Below the pieces are notes generated by a model. The model did not search any database. It had not been told where the DNA came from and was given only the letters and a program-made list of their open reading frames with translations. A program made the position numbers and the translations under genes. Below are positions 23,054 through 34,932 of a DNA stretch of 64,000 nucleotides, piece after piece; position 1 is the stretch's first letter; every line of letters starts with the position of its first letter. This DNA is from Schistosoma haematobium (Eukaryota > Platyhelminthes > Trematoda > Strigeidida > Schistosomatidae), in contig NC_067197.1 of NCBI RefSeq assembly GCF_000699445.3, positions 29,247,809-29,311,808 on the forward strand, written 5' to 3'.

Positions 23054-23285
23054 CAAATTACAAAATCTCTTAGTAAAATCTGAGAACTTCATTTGAGTGC
23101 TACATTTGAAAAATGTTAATCAATCGTTTCAGACTTCATTGTTCCTTCGTTTCCACACCAATCATTGTCTATCCTCGTCCTCTTTTCTTCGATCTTCTGC
23201 CACCAGGCATTTCACTTCCGATTGATGATACATACTACTTACTATCTATAGACCTCAGTCGCGCACATCAAACTAGGACATCATG
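23054..23285 (+). repeat. Dispersed repeat D, copy 1
   Basis: Shares TAGTAAAATCTGAGAA, a T-rich CATTGTTCC block, CATTTCACTTCCGATTGATGAT and a GCACACA-like end with copies at 42013-42250 (+), 39743-39975 (-) and 53304-53528 (-). No coding potential. Class unknown. Confidence 0.65.
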
Positions 23286-23975
23286 AGTGAGTATAGCAGT
23301 TTAACTTCGGATAATGCGAAATAAAAAGTTTGGTATTATAAGTTTTAATCATCGTCGAGTCAGTAAAAAGAAGTCAATATATGCAAATTCATGAGTGAAT
23401 AATAAACACTGAAGTATGACTTATATTTAAAAAATCTATTAATATTGGACAATAGGACTTGCTCATCATATTTTTTTCATCTATGGAATCTACACGAATA
23501 GACTGAAAATTCTGAAACCAGTTTCTTTTTCTTGGAAGGTTTATGCTTTCAATTTATTCAGAACATTTCAGTCGATACCCATTTCTTAGGGAAATTTTCT
23601 CTTGATTAAAGTGTAAAAATTTTCAAACGCCACAAATCAAAAACATTCAGAAGTATGTATGTTGGTCAGGTGATACATGAATAACCTGTGTTTTGCCATG
23701 TAGAAATTAGGGACTTATAATTAAATAGGCCGATTGGCGAAGTTATTGAAAATAATCGATCTTTCAAAAATTCGTTGTTTTTGATCCTAAAACTAAGATG
23801 GAAAGACTTCTTAGTCACTTTTTGGTTTTTTTAAAAATGTTTTTTTTTCACTTTTGTCAATCTACACTAAAATCTTTCATCAAGCTAGTCACATCTTCAC
23901 AAGTTATTTAACTTAAGATCAATTTAAAACGTGAATATATTTTATGGAAATCAACTTTTCTTTGTTTTTATCGGA
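23286..23975. other. No gene recognised
   Basis: AT-rich; nothing that I can name. Confidence 0.4.
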
Positions 23976-23977
23976 AA

Positions 23978-24423
23978 GGAGGTTTTGCGGAGATTGTAAT
24001 TTAATAGCTGAATTCATGAGTCGATTAATGCTAGAACACCATTGAAAACCCGAAAGCACTGAACAACGGTTTCGTCCTAGTATGGCACCACTCAACAGTG
24101 CGCATACACGACCTCGCCCAGCAGGATTCGAACCCACAACCTATCCGTCTCGAGCACGAACGCTTAACCTGTAGACCACTGAGCTGACATCCAACGGCGT
24201 TAATGTTTAACTTCAACCGATCCACGAGATTGCACGACTGTCCATCATTGTCTTCAGTGATTAACTGCCTCACAACAGACCCGGTTGAACTCCATTAATC
24301 ACTGCTTCTCACTAGAACTGCAGGAAATACATTTTGGAACCATTCACTATTTAGCGCATGATGATTGTTATCAGAATAGAGGTTTGTGGAGATTTTAGTA
24401 ATTTAATCGTTGGATTCATTTAC
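23978..24423 (-). mobile_element. Hammerhead SINE, full unit plus start of a second unit (minus)
   Basis: Minus strand: 5' region of about 200 bp, tRNA-like head with A box (GCTCAGTGGTCTACAGGTTAAG) and B box (GGGTTCGAATCC), hammerhead remnant, and 3' end. GGTTTTGCGGAGATTGTAAT at 23981-24000 recurs as GGTTTGTGGAGATTTTAGTA at 24381-24400 and continues into the 3'-end motif (TTTAATCGTTGGATTCAT), giving a direct period of about 399 bp. This is a tandem or circularly permuted arrangement. Confidence 0.8.
24056..24100 (-). ncRNA. Hammerhead remnant, core mutated
   Basis: Same substitutions as the remnant at 19963-20008: intact GAAAC and stem II, but TTGAGTG replaces CTGAGGA. The two copies therefore share a recent, already inactive parent. 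Confidence 0.5.
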
Positions 24424-25160
24424 GACCAAGGCAACATTCATTATTCATTTTAATCCAACCAATCGTACTATCAAATATAACGTAGTTTTCTTTAGCATTA
24501 CGAATGAATTACATTAGTTCACTCTTATTCACTAACCTGTTCATCTGATTATTTTGGTTTATTTTTCATTTTCTCCTCTTATATACTTCACGTATATTGG
24601 GAGTATTATTGTTATTGTATTTAACCTGAATTATTAAGAAGGAAAATGTAATATCAATAATCAATAATAATCAAATTAAATGACCAATTTATTAATTTCT
24701 TTTGAAAAACTGGAAGCAATGACAACGAAACAAAAGATGTACTGTTACCATAGTTACCGAACTTCCATTTCAAGGTGTATTTTTTTAAAAGAAGAGTAAA
24801 GTTCATAATTCAAAACCAGTAAATTCATAAGACTAATAGCCATAATATTGCTAATGGAGAAGAATCGTGTAAAAAAAGTAAAAAGTAATTTATCTTAGAA
24901 TGTTATTTGTACTTGATAATCAGACATAATATATTTTGATGTAATATACGAAATTATTGTACCATAAACGAAAGCCATGTATCCTAGGCATTATTTATCA
25001 GGATTCCTTATCAGGGCGGATACAATATTTCTACTCTAGGGATTCTGAATTTTCGAATTTTCACGTTTTTTAAAAGTAGTGTTGGTTATTTTTACATAAA
25101 ATCAAGATCGTCTAAAAACGCTAATATATGAGTTTTTATCAGTTGACTGAATATGATGGA
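24424..25160. other. No gene recognised
   Basis: AT-rich, no repeat identified. Confidence 0.4.
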
Positions 25161-25164
25161 GTAT

Positions 25165-25830
25165 GAAACCCCATTCTGTAGAAAAAAACATTGCCAAATA
25201 CACTAACCAGAATAAGTAATTTAAACTCTACCTTGAGAGTTCAAGGAAGAATTATGACGCCTCATGATGAAAGCCGAGATTTTTCAGAAGTCACCAGGTT
25301 GATGCCTCTTCTGACAACCAAAGTAACAATTAATATAGGTGCATAAAATGTTCGGGTAATGTGGGAGATCGGGAGTACCAATCAAATATCTGTGAAAACG
25401 AGGAAATACAAATTGGACAGAAAATATTAGATTTGGGAGAGATACTGTTGAACTCTGGTCATAAAGAGGAAAATGCACTGCACACGCAGACACTTGCTCT
25501 GAAGCTGTCCAAAGAAGCACGAAATACACTTATAAGATGGGAATCTCATGGGTCCAAGAATACCAAAACATTTTTCAAAGGAAAGAAAGAGGGAATCACA
25601 ATGAAAGCTATCCACTGCTAATCACCAACCAATGTTAGCAATGAAGACGATAAGGATTAGTTTCATGAGATGCTGTAGTCGATCGTAGAGTTGCTCATGG
25701 AAAAGACCTGACCATCCTGATGGGAGATATAAATGCTCAAGTCGGAATGGGCAACACCAGGTATGAAAATATAATAGGATGACGTTTACAAAAAGAATTA
25801 GGAAAAAAACTGGCTTAGGTAAAAGAGATA
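25165..25830 (+). mobile_element. RTE 5' fragment: 5' UTR and endonuclease start, decayed
   Basis: CACTAACCAGAATAAG and CCTTGAGAGTTCAAGG (25201-25245) belong to the RTE 5' UTR; the coding start follows with CCTCATGATGAAAGCCGAGA. Endonuclease words (NVR.MWEIGSTNQI, SKEARNTLIRWESHGS, ITMKAIHC) appear in broken frames with several stops. The element breaks off near 25830, before the reverse transcriptase. Confidence 0.75.
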
Positions 25831-25851
25831 AAATATTGAATATTTGTTGAT

Positions 25852-25854
<3 letters not shown>

Positions 25855-25895
<41 letters not shown>
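25855..25895. repeat. (TA)n microsatellite
   Basis: TA run of 41 bases, just after the RTE fragment. Confidence 0.95.
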
Positions 25896-25896
<1 letters not shown>

Positions 25897-26135
25897 CGCA
25901 ACACTTCGTTATATTGTCTTAACTATTTGTTTTATAAAACACAGGAGAATAAATTAATATTTGGAGGTTAAACAGAAAAGTTGTCATCGTAAAGAAAGAA
26001 TCCATCAGTATGAAATAACGGAGGTTTTCATTGCCATGAGTTTTAATTCACCTTTTGGTTATAATTCAGATAATTGATAGTATACGTTTTCAATCTAGTC
26101 TCCTTGTATTATATTCAACTTGCCTAATGTATAAG

Positions 26136-26383
26136 TATTCAGTTACTTACTTACTTACTTACGCCTGTTACTCCTCGTGAAGGAGCATAGGCCACTCACC
26201 AGCATTCTCCATCCAACCCTGTCCTGGACAATCCTTTCCAGCTCCTTCCAGTTGTAATTCATCCTTTTCATATCTGCTTCTATTATCCGACGTAATGTGT
26301 TCTTTGGCCTTTCTCTTTTCCGCTTCCCTTCAGGATTCCAAGTTAGGGCTTGCCTCGTGATGCAGTTTGATGATTATTCAGTT
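26136..26383 (-). mobile_element. RTE 3' end with 9-bp target duplication
   Basis: TATTCAGTT at 26136-26144 and 26375-26383 flanks a severely 5'-truncated RTE. On the minus strand it runs from the C-terminal reverse-transcriptase tail ([18 protein letters not shown]) to a TAAGTAAGTAAGTAAC tail at 26145-26163. Confidence 0.8.
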
Positions 26384-26869
26384 GCATGAATCCTAATTAT
26401 AATTCTTCAACAACTTTCACTTCTCTAATAGTCTTATTTAGTGAAGAATGTTTTGATAATATGATAACCAATATACGTCTACTAGTTTTAGATAGTTAAT
26501 ATTAACAGCTAAAATGTTCAAACATTCACTAAGATAGGCAATGAGGTCGAGTGATAGTGTGTACATCACATTTCTGGTGTTGATCGTTTCAGGTGTCGAG
26601 TACAAAATAACAATCAACAAGTAAACTGAATTCTCTTGTTAGTCACAATTCTTACATATCAGCAATAATGTGTTTAAATTGTAAGCAGCTATGGAGAATC
26701 AATGAAAAAAGACTCAACTTTTTATGATTCTTTCTTTATTCAAATTTATTAAATGAAATAATTGTGGGAAAACTAAAAATTATTTTGATTGGTCAAATAA
26801 TTCTTACATCAACTGAAGGAAATAATCACTTGACATACTATTGTCATCATAGTAACGATACCTGAAAAG

Positions 26870-27161
26870 GTGAAGTACTTACGCCTGTTACTCTCAATGG
26901 AGCATAGGCCGCTGACCAGCATTCTCCAACCCACTCTGTCCTGGGTCTTCCTTTCTACTTCTATCCAATTGTTGTTCATTCTTCCAATGTATGTCTTGAT
27001 TTCTCGGTGTAATGTGTTGTTTGGTCTTCCTCTTTTCTTTTGGCTTTGAGGATTCCATATGAGGGCTTGCGTTGTGACTCATTTGGGTGGTTTCCTCAAT
27101 GTGTGGCCTATCCACTTCCAGCGCTTGTTCCTGATTTATTCCTCCGCAAAAATGTGAAGTA
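26870..27161 (-). mobile_element. RTE 3' end with 8-bp target duplication
   Basis: GTGAAGTA at 26870-26877 and 27154-27161 flanks a truncated minus-strand RTE of the same subfamily as 18985-19322 ([23 protein letters not shown] in both). Confidence 0.75.
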
Positions 27162-27740
27162 ATGAAGTATAAAAAATTTTCTGTGACATAGTCTTTTTTT
27201 TCTTATTATTATTAATTTGCTCAACAAATGAATACAAGGTTTTGCAGTTGCACGTAGGTATATCTGAAAGGTAATCAACTAATTGAACAACTGATGAACA
27301 GCATTGTTCACTGCCGGATCTTTAACTATAAAGATATTAAGCATAAAATCGAAGACAGATAATTCATAACAATTTAAATTGATAGCTTTTAAGTTATATT
27401 GGGCATCTGATTCATTTCGGTACTAGGCGTCCATAACCCCGATGACTTCTACATGACAGGCCAGTTTAATAGAAAATTGGTGCCTGAACATAAAGCTCTA
27501 ATTTTTAGTAGTTAGTAGATTTTAGAGTATTAACATGTTCACAATCATAAATTAAATCTCGAAAGAGGTCCACTTTATAAACAAATGATAAGTTGACTAA
27601 TTCAAATTAGAACAAGCATTGTGAATAGTTTAGTTTTCTGAAGATTTTCAAATGAATCCGGTTATTGAAAATCTGTTATTTTTTTTCAAAGTGCAATACT
27701 CTGAATGTGTAGACACGTCTTGTTCTTAATTACTTAAGTG
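27162..27740. other. No gene recognised
   Basis: AT-rich, no repeat identified. Confidence 0.4.
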
Positions 27741-27745
27741 AGCTA

Positions 27746-27900
27746 ATAGTTGAATTCATGAGCGAATTAAAGCGCAATGCTGAGGAGTCTCATACTAGGA
27801 TGAAACGGCCGTCCAGTGATTCTAGGTTTTTCATGGTGCTCTAACTTTAATTGACTCATGAATTCAACTATTAAATTACTAGAATCTCCACAAAACCCCT
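27746..27900 (+). mobile_element. Foldback fragment of hammerhead SINE
   Basis: Left 29 bp (TAATAGTTGAATTCATGAGC...) are the reverse complement of the right end (27845-27874). Between them is the + strand hammerhead and 3' half. It ends with GAATCTCCACAAAACCCC, the family's 3'-terminal motif. Confidence 0.65.
27774..27819 (+). ncRNA. Hammerhead ribozyme motif, core complete
   Basis: CUGAGGA (27780-27786), GAAAC (27802-27806), helix III ACGGCCGU (27805-27812, self-complementary) and a GUC cleavage triplet (27811-27813). Stem II GUCU/GGAU needs G-U pairs. Stem I GCAAUG/CAGUGA is weakened (about 4 of 6 pairs). Confidence 0.55.
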
Positions 27901-30900
27901 TGTGATATTAAAGTGAACATAAATATTTCCCACTTTTCCTAAAAAAAAATGAATTAGACACGATTAATATAAAGTTATTTTGTACGGTTATTTTAATATA
28001 TACGGTATTACATAGTTTCAAGAAGTAAGAAATAGTTTATATAGTCAAATTTACGGTTAAATGTTCGTGTATTTTTCTCATATTAGAGAGAAAAAGGACA
28101 TGATGCTCTTAAAAGAACATAAATAATATCCTACTATAGACAGTTAATAGCGATTTAATATGAGCTCTTACATACCAGTAAATATTCTTTACAGAGTTCA
28201 ATGAATCTGTTGTGACTTCAAGTCCGGCTAGTTATCACGTAATTTATTCGCCAATCGAAATACGATTTATTCACTTTTATATTGTACCAAACCAATGACG
28301 TTCGACCGGTCTGATTAGCCTAGCATCCTTATTGGTCCTTTACTCGCCTAGCCCGTCCAGTTGAGTCTAGAACACTTATAACAACTTCCGCTATGTGAAT
28401 CCTTTATTTCAGACATACTTGGTTTATATACCAGCCAAACAGACTGCATCGTACCATAAAATAGGAAATAACATTTATATAAAATAAAGTCAAAAGTGGC
28501 TGTGAACATGGGAGACAGTAATCAATAAACTGGACATAGCTTAAGAACAGCAAATCGTATACTAATAATCTATAAATCAAAATGAAGCTTATAATAAGAT
28601 GAATATAAATATACACAATCTAATTACTAAATAGTCATACAATAAGGATATATAGATAATATTAGTCCATTAATAGTTCACAGAAGCTACTCGTAATTTA
28701 ATCTTCACTAAGATATAACAGAATCATTATGAATAGAAAGCTAAAACAGAAACCTTAGCAACATGATAATATTATTTAGGCAAACATATAGCTTTATAAC
28801 ACTCCATACTTTAATTATATATGATCTACTCATTTCATTCTGAATTTACTCAGTATATAAAAACACAGAAAATATTCATCTTATAACTTTTTTTCATTCA
28901 CTCAAAAATATCAAAATTTAAGAAAAATGGATGAAAAAGAAGGAATAGAAATAGACGTTAACAAAATTGAAATACACGAAGCAGGTTGACACGAAAGGAA
29001 GGAAAAGAAGATAAGACAAATAGGAAAGAATCTATGGAAAAAAAACTCAGGGTAGAAGTAAAATAATTTCATTGAACATTTTTATTTAGTAAAAGATTGT
29101 TTTGTTTTAGTCAATATGGTTTCAGTGGTAGCAGCTTTTGGACTATCATATATATATATATATTCTTTCCAATATTCATAATAATGATATTGAGAATAAC
29201 AGTCATAATGAAAAAACATATCTGTTTGTTGTTGTTTTTGTTTTAATACTCGGAATCTCTATTTAGTAGTTAGAAAAATTTACGTAAAACATCGGAAACG
29301 ACACGTTGTTGATATCTCCATTGTTATTATTATTTTCTGATCAACCTTGGAGATTCGTCATTTCCATGGTATGTTTGCGTGTCACTGACTTTTTATAAAT
29401 TCATTAACTTTTACCAAGAAAAAAATTAGTATCCTAGTTCCTTCTTTGTATAACTTTACAGTTAAATATATAAAATCTTCTTTATGAGTATATGTATATG
29501 ATTCAGTAGCCTAATTTATTGCTTATTATCCATTTAACACTGAATAGGATGATATATGTGGTTATTATTCATTAAAAGTTCCATAGACTATTTTCTTCAG
29601 TTAAGGCATATCATCTTAATGGAATTACTTAACTTTGTGGTATAAATCTTTACTAGAAAACCCACTCATAGTTAGGTAAGATAAATTATATTGCTTATAA
29701 AGCTTGTGAATTAAAGTAATATTTAGGCAATACACACAGTATGCACATATGCCAATAAAAGACTGATCAACTGCAGTCTTATACCTCAATGAAAAGATTC
29801 AGGCAAAACAATGCAAAGTGAGGAGAAGGAAATGTTTCATCGTAGGACTTAAAAAAATATGGAAACTTCAGTGGATCTTCTTACAATATTTGTGAAGGTA
29901 TGTTTTTTTTAAAAAAATTTTTAGGAACTTTAGTGTCTTAATAGTTAGTAAAAGAGAATTTCGACAGATACTCAAAACGTCCAGTTGATGATAATAATAA
30001 AATTGTTAGTCATACATTTTGAGCCTTCTTATGTAATTATAATAATTAATAATTGACTTGTGGTTCATTGTTAAATCTGAGTTTAATCTGGTTAGAGTCA
30101 ATTGTCTTTTAGTAGAATAGAAGTAATTGAAAAAATTTCTAGTTATCTGATGATTATCTTTTACGATCCTTGTTGAATCATTTGATACCACATTAGTAAC
30201 TCAGTCATATTTTTGTGACAGAACACTTTTACAAAAAAATAGTAGCTTTTATGCCTTAATGAAAATTCTAATATTCATTTAGCCGGCTTATTGTTGTTTG
30301 GTTTTTGTAAGTCGATTCATCTGGGAGCTGATTGACGAACACTTTCGTTAATAGAATCATTAGTTTGGACCATCTACATTCATCGAAATATTTGTATTAA
30401 TCGATTACTTTATTTCAAATTTATTTCAAATGAGAAGAATTCAAAGATGAGGGACTTCCCCAATGTGACATAAAAAATGTATATAAAGCTAAAATGGATT
30501 ACATAGTTCGAACATCTTTTCATTTGATAAACAAGTCAAAAAATTTTTTATAAAGCTATTTTCCATAAACTAAATGGTCAAGCTGAGTAAATTAGGGGAT
30601 ATTAATCATTTCACTTCAAAGTATGTGACATAATTAATTCAATGACAATATAATTAATCAACGTATAACCGAGAGCTAGTTCACATAATGGATATTCATT
30701 TCAGGAAATATAGCATATTATTTCTAAAGTTAAATATCTTTAAGTATTCAGTCTCAAGCTAATGTTTCTCTAGGTGACAGTGGATAGCACAAAACCAAAG
30801 TCTGGAACTTTCTTCTAGTTATACACAGCCACCTAACATTAATTTTATTCAATTAAATATTAAAATATTTCTTTGAGCAGCTTCTCTTTGAATTAACTTA

Positions 30901-31785
30901 ATGAAGTTTAAAGCTTCTGAACTGGTTTTAGTTTAAAATGTCAAATATCAAACTTGGATAAAATATATATTCGTTGAATAACATCGTTCTCTTTCTAAAG
31001 ATCCAAAATTACGATCTAAATCACATATGATTCTATCAAAATTACAATTGACTAATTGAATCTATTTTTTTCCTTACTATCAATTCTGACTTACTATTTG
31101 ATGATTTATTACTAGTTTTGATTGTTGTTTCGTACTTCATCTATATGTGTTGATGTTTATTAGCTTAATTAAATGGCAATGTGAAAGATGTTCGTCTATT
31201 TATAAATTAATAATCCTACAATAATTTATTTTGTTACCAACTAGTCAATGTAAACATTCTTAATTAAAGAGAGAAAGAAAAACATATATATTATCACATG
31301 GTTATTTCTATCGATAAATGATTATTACGTAACTGTTGTTAACAAACAAAATAAACAACAACAAAAGAACAGGAATTTACTATTTATGAAGCACAGTCTA
31401 AGCTTCTAGATTAGTTTTGAATCTTCAGAAATTATTAATACTAAAATATGACCAAATTACATTTTGTAACATTTGGTAAGTGTAAAGCTTTTTTTCACTT
31501 ACTCAATACACTGTATTAGTGTGTATGCTATATTTACGTATTCTAACCATTTAGAAAATATTGACAAATCATTAGGTAAATAAAATAGTCACTTTGTCAA
31601 TTTGTTCTTCATAGATAGTAATTTACAAAACTCATTTCATTCATGTGCATTTAGTGGTCTTTTTTATCTGACTCCAGTTAGATCGTGTAATTATCGTTAT
31701 CGATTTACACATATCACCAATCCTCGTATATAAGTCGTCGAATTAAATCGCGTTAATGAATAACGGAATTAAATAAGTCAAATAC
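27901..31785. other. 3.9 kb without recognised gene
   Basis: AT-rich. A less AT-rich stretch at 28200-28390, with several CCAAT-like pentamers, could be part of an unidentified element. A short TA run lies at 29148-29162. Confidence 0.4.
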
Positions 31786-31790
31786 GTAGA

Positions 31791-32036
31791 GTGGTGGTTG
31801 GAGGTAGTCAACAGGAAACCCTGAACCTAGGTTTCGAGCTACTTGGCACTCGTCAGCGAGGCGTACCTGGGGGATTCGATCCCGTGTCATTCAGCTTCAC
31901 AGTCAGAAACGTTAACACTGAGCTATCCGGGCCGCGACCGATATCCTGTAGGACTGAGATCTAGTCATAATTGATTGATCACTGGGTGGTGACACACATG
32001 ACATTGGTCACCACCCAGTGATCAATCAATTGTCAA
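31791..32036 (-). mobile_element. tRNA-derived SINE family C, copy 1
   Basis: Minus strand shows a tRNA-like head: CCGGATAGCTCAGTGTTAACG (A box) and GGGATCGAATCCCC (B box). It ends in a 25-bp-arm palindrome (31969-32031). Two further copies lie at 52400-52704 and 61254-61594. The family differs from the hammerhead SINEs and shows no ribozyme core. Confidence 0.65.
31969..32031. repeat. Perfect hairpin, 25-bp arms, 13-nt loop
   Basis: Arms 31969-31993 and 32007-32031 are exact reverse complements around GATCACTGGGTGGTGAC. In the other family C copies the same arms are separated by about 80-110 bp, so this copy lost the spacer. Confidence 0.95.
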
Positions 32037-32079
32037 GTCAGATACATGAATGGATTTTGAATATTTATATTTCATACAA

Positions 32080-32285
32080 TTGTTGGTCCAGACAAACGAC
32101 CAAAGAACCGAAGAGAAGAGAGCGAAACGAAAAGATGGGCGATGGAGAAGGCATGTAAGACAACTCGATTTGACCAAGCGTGAATCGATATTTATAGTCC
32201 AGCAAAAATAAGTTACAGATATGCCGATGAGTAGGATAAGAAATGTACATACATACGCTCATATAAAAACAGTCAAAGTTGATAA
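32080..32285 (-). repeat. Dispersed repeat, copy 1 (minus)
   Basis: Minus strand matches 49840-50045 (+) with words such as TATAAAT.TC.ATTCAC.CTTGG and TTGTATGAAATATA. No domain; possibly the 5' region of an unidentified retroelement. Confidence 0.45.
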
Positions 32286-32720
32286 GCGAATAATTAACAA
32301 CGTCAAAATGTGACTCAAGAAGAATGAATAAACTGGCCTATCCAGAAGCCAGAATAAGTTATGTGGCTTAACATAGAGCCAGACACTACATGCATTCTAA
32401 TGCTTAATTTTTAATATTTTTCAGTTTGAGCAGTTTACTGAGAATGTCATTAAATCAGTCATTACTTCAATCTTACTCCATATAAACACATCAATATTTG
32501 CTGAGTTATGCGTAAATTCTATGTGGCAACTTTAATTTCTACTATTTTTCCGTTTTGTTTGAAGTTCAAAATTTAAAAGTCTAGAATTAGTTAATGTGAG
32601 AAATTTAGAAAGATTGAATTCTTTTAAGATCAATTAGGAAAAAGAAACTTTTGTCTCGTAAACAAAGAATTGATCTAATTATGCTGAATTCTTTTTCATT
32701 TAAATTAAACATTTTTTCAT
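32286..32720. other. No gene recognised
   Basis: AT-rich, no repeat identified. Confidence 0.4.
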
Positions 32721-32724
32721 TAAG

Positions 32725-32885
32725 ATTGTGAATGGATCAATGTTAGACTACCATTGAAAACTTGGAAGCACTGGATAGCTGTTTCGTCCTAGTATGGGAC
32801 TCCTCAGCAGTGTGCACTCACGATCTAACATTGGTCGATTATTGATCTCAATGAAAATTCAGCAGTCTCCACAACCCTATACTGA
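32725..32885 (-). mobile_element. Foldback fragment of hammerhead SINE
   Basis: The left part (32730-32820) is the minus-strand 3' half with the ribozyme. It is followed at 32823 by the + strand 3' end (CTAACATTGGTCGATT ... CAGTCTCCACAACCC). The same foldback plan as at 45.3-45.8 kb. Confidence 0.65.
32768..32813 (-). ncRNA. Hammerhead ribozyme motif, core complete
   Basis: Minus strand: CUGAGGA (32807-32801), stem II GUCC/GGAC around CAUACUA, GAAAC (32785-32781), AUC cleavage triplet (32776-32774), and stem I CACUG/CAGUG (5 pairs). Helix III is weak (ACAGCUAU). The closest to consensus of the minus-strand copies. Confidence 0.6.
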
Positions 32886-32889
32886 TAAA

Positions 32890-33379
32890 CATTTTCCCCA
32901 TGTGAGCATGATTGATATTGAGTTTATTTAGTCTTTCCAAATGATTTTTACGAAATACTGAAACTTTCATTTATATGCCCAGCAAAATTCCGTATCCTCG
33001 AATAGCGAAGATCAAGCATGAGAACTTTGTGACATAAGTGAATTGTGATAAATTGAATTAGGAGAATGAGCTAGATATAAATAGGGTTGCGTAGATTTTG
33101 GCAGTTTTTCAAGTCTGTGATAATATTTTTTCGGCTGATCCTCGAAATTCAACCTTTGGTTGGTGCCACAACTGCATTGGTAAGAAAGAGGCTTTTCGTG
33201 CTCATCATTTTGGTGCCATCATTCGTTTGACTTTCGAGTATTTTCACATTCTATTCATAACCTACGTTTCATTTCAACTTATAAAATTCTTAGAATCATG
33301 TATGATTTAAAACTATTGGGACTTAGCTGAACATTTAAATAATTTCAAAAACAGAATATGAACATTGAACAGTTCACTG

Positions 33380-33415
<36 letters not shown>

Positions 33416-34620
33416 ATTCGTTTTCACCTTAAAAATATCAATCTTCAATTTAATATTATCTAATCAATCAATTGTCAAACGATATACGTTATTTTGATGA
33501 TATTACTGACAACAATAAAAAAGACAAAGGTCAATGAAGTTACCTAGCAACACCATAAACTACAAAGAGCAAGTGTAATGAAGGACAAAACATAATTACC
33601 CCGCCATTTTTATTCGTGAATTGTATAAAATCGATCAGTAAGTTATTGACTAATCATTGTTCACTCATTTGAATTCATTCAGTAAACTGTCAGTCGATGT
33701 AAATGATACAACAATATCAATGTATTCAAATGCATATTTTTCTAACTGTATCTTTGTCTTCCTCCTTGTGTCCAGCTAAATAATTATTTCTATATAGTCA
33801 AAACATTATTTTCTCTAATTTCAGTGTTTTAACAATTTACGGAAGGTTAATCGATAGATTAAGATTTCTGAATGTGAATCGGTAGCTAGATTATTCGCCA
33901 AGTATCATGTAGCATTGATTTTCTGTCATCATATATTTGTACAGATATGTGACATTTAATGTAGCAACTGTTGATTGCGTAAGTCTTTCTTCACTTATTG
34001 ATTAAAAAAAGGATTATACGTGGAAAGTATACAAATTAATTGTTGACTTTGTAAATCAAGATGGTAACATTTATTACTGAATGTAGATTGTAATGAGATA
34101 TTTGGCACTATGATTAAAGTGAATGTATAAACTGGATATTAGTTTAATTAGGCAATTTGTTTAGTTCTGCTGAATTCAGCGATTATTTTCTTCATGAAGT
34201 AACATCAGCTAAAAAGCAATTGGAATTCATGGACGATTGGATGTATATATCGCTCTAGTTTGCAACCTTTTTGTAGGTTGTACCCCTGGCTAAGATCTTG
34301 ATCTACTAGATAAGGTCATCTTATTATTTAGAGTTAACTGATGATATGAACAGAAGGTGTATGCTTTTTTATGTTCGTGAATCCTCATATAGGTACAAAC
34401 ACACAGATCTTAGTTGGTATGTTACTTTATCTTTATACAAGCTTCAGTATTCCGCTCAAGTGTTAAGGCATTTTTGAGCAAATCTGATATGTTAATTATA
34501 CTCCTACTGCATCATCATACTTAAAGTTCTCTTTTACTGGATTTGGGTTCTAATATAAACATCAGCAGTGGGATACAAATTCATTCGGTTGATTTGTTCA
34601 ACATAGGAGGGAACATGGGT
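32890..34620. other. No gene recognised
   Basis: AT-rich with a TA microsatellite at 33381-33413. An open frame near 33098-33310 has no recognisable domain. Confidence 0.4.
33381..33413. repeat. (TA)n microsatellite
   Basis: TA run of about 33 bases. Confidence 0.95.
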
Positions 34621-34623
34621 CGT

Positions 34624-34932
34624 GGACTCCACTAACCTGCTTACTCGCGCCAGTTACTCCTCATGAAGGAGCTCAGGTCACCTACCAGTATTCTCTAACC
34701 AACTCTGCCCTGGACAGTCCGTTCCAATTGTATTCAATTGTTATTCATCTTTTTGACGTCCGCATCCAACTTTCGACACAATATGTTCCTTAGTCTTCCT
34801 TTTTTCCTTTTCCCACCTGTAGCTCTTCTAGGATAACTGCCGGTCCCGAACTCGGGTAAAGGAGTAGGGTTGGGCATAAATTTAGCCACCCCTTCCCGTA
34901 GAAAACAACCTTACTAAAAAAACGTTAACAAG
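34624..34932. mobile_element. RTE 3' end (minus) fused to RTE 5' UTR (plus)
   Basis: 34632-34815 is the RTE 3' tail read on the minus strand. From 34818 the sequence is RTE 5' UTR on the plus strand (CACCTGTAGCTCTTCTAGG, ACTGCCGGTCCC, CCGTAGAAAACAACCTTACT). A short insertion with the 5' end inverted is what twin priming produces. Confidence 0.65.

Noticed and set aside
33098..33310. Open frame with GWCHNCIGKK
   Set aside because: No ATG, no recognisable domain and no convincing exon boundaries on both sides.
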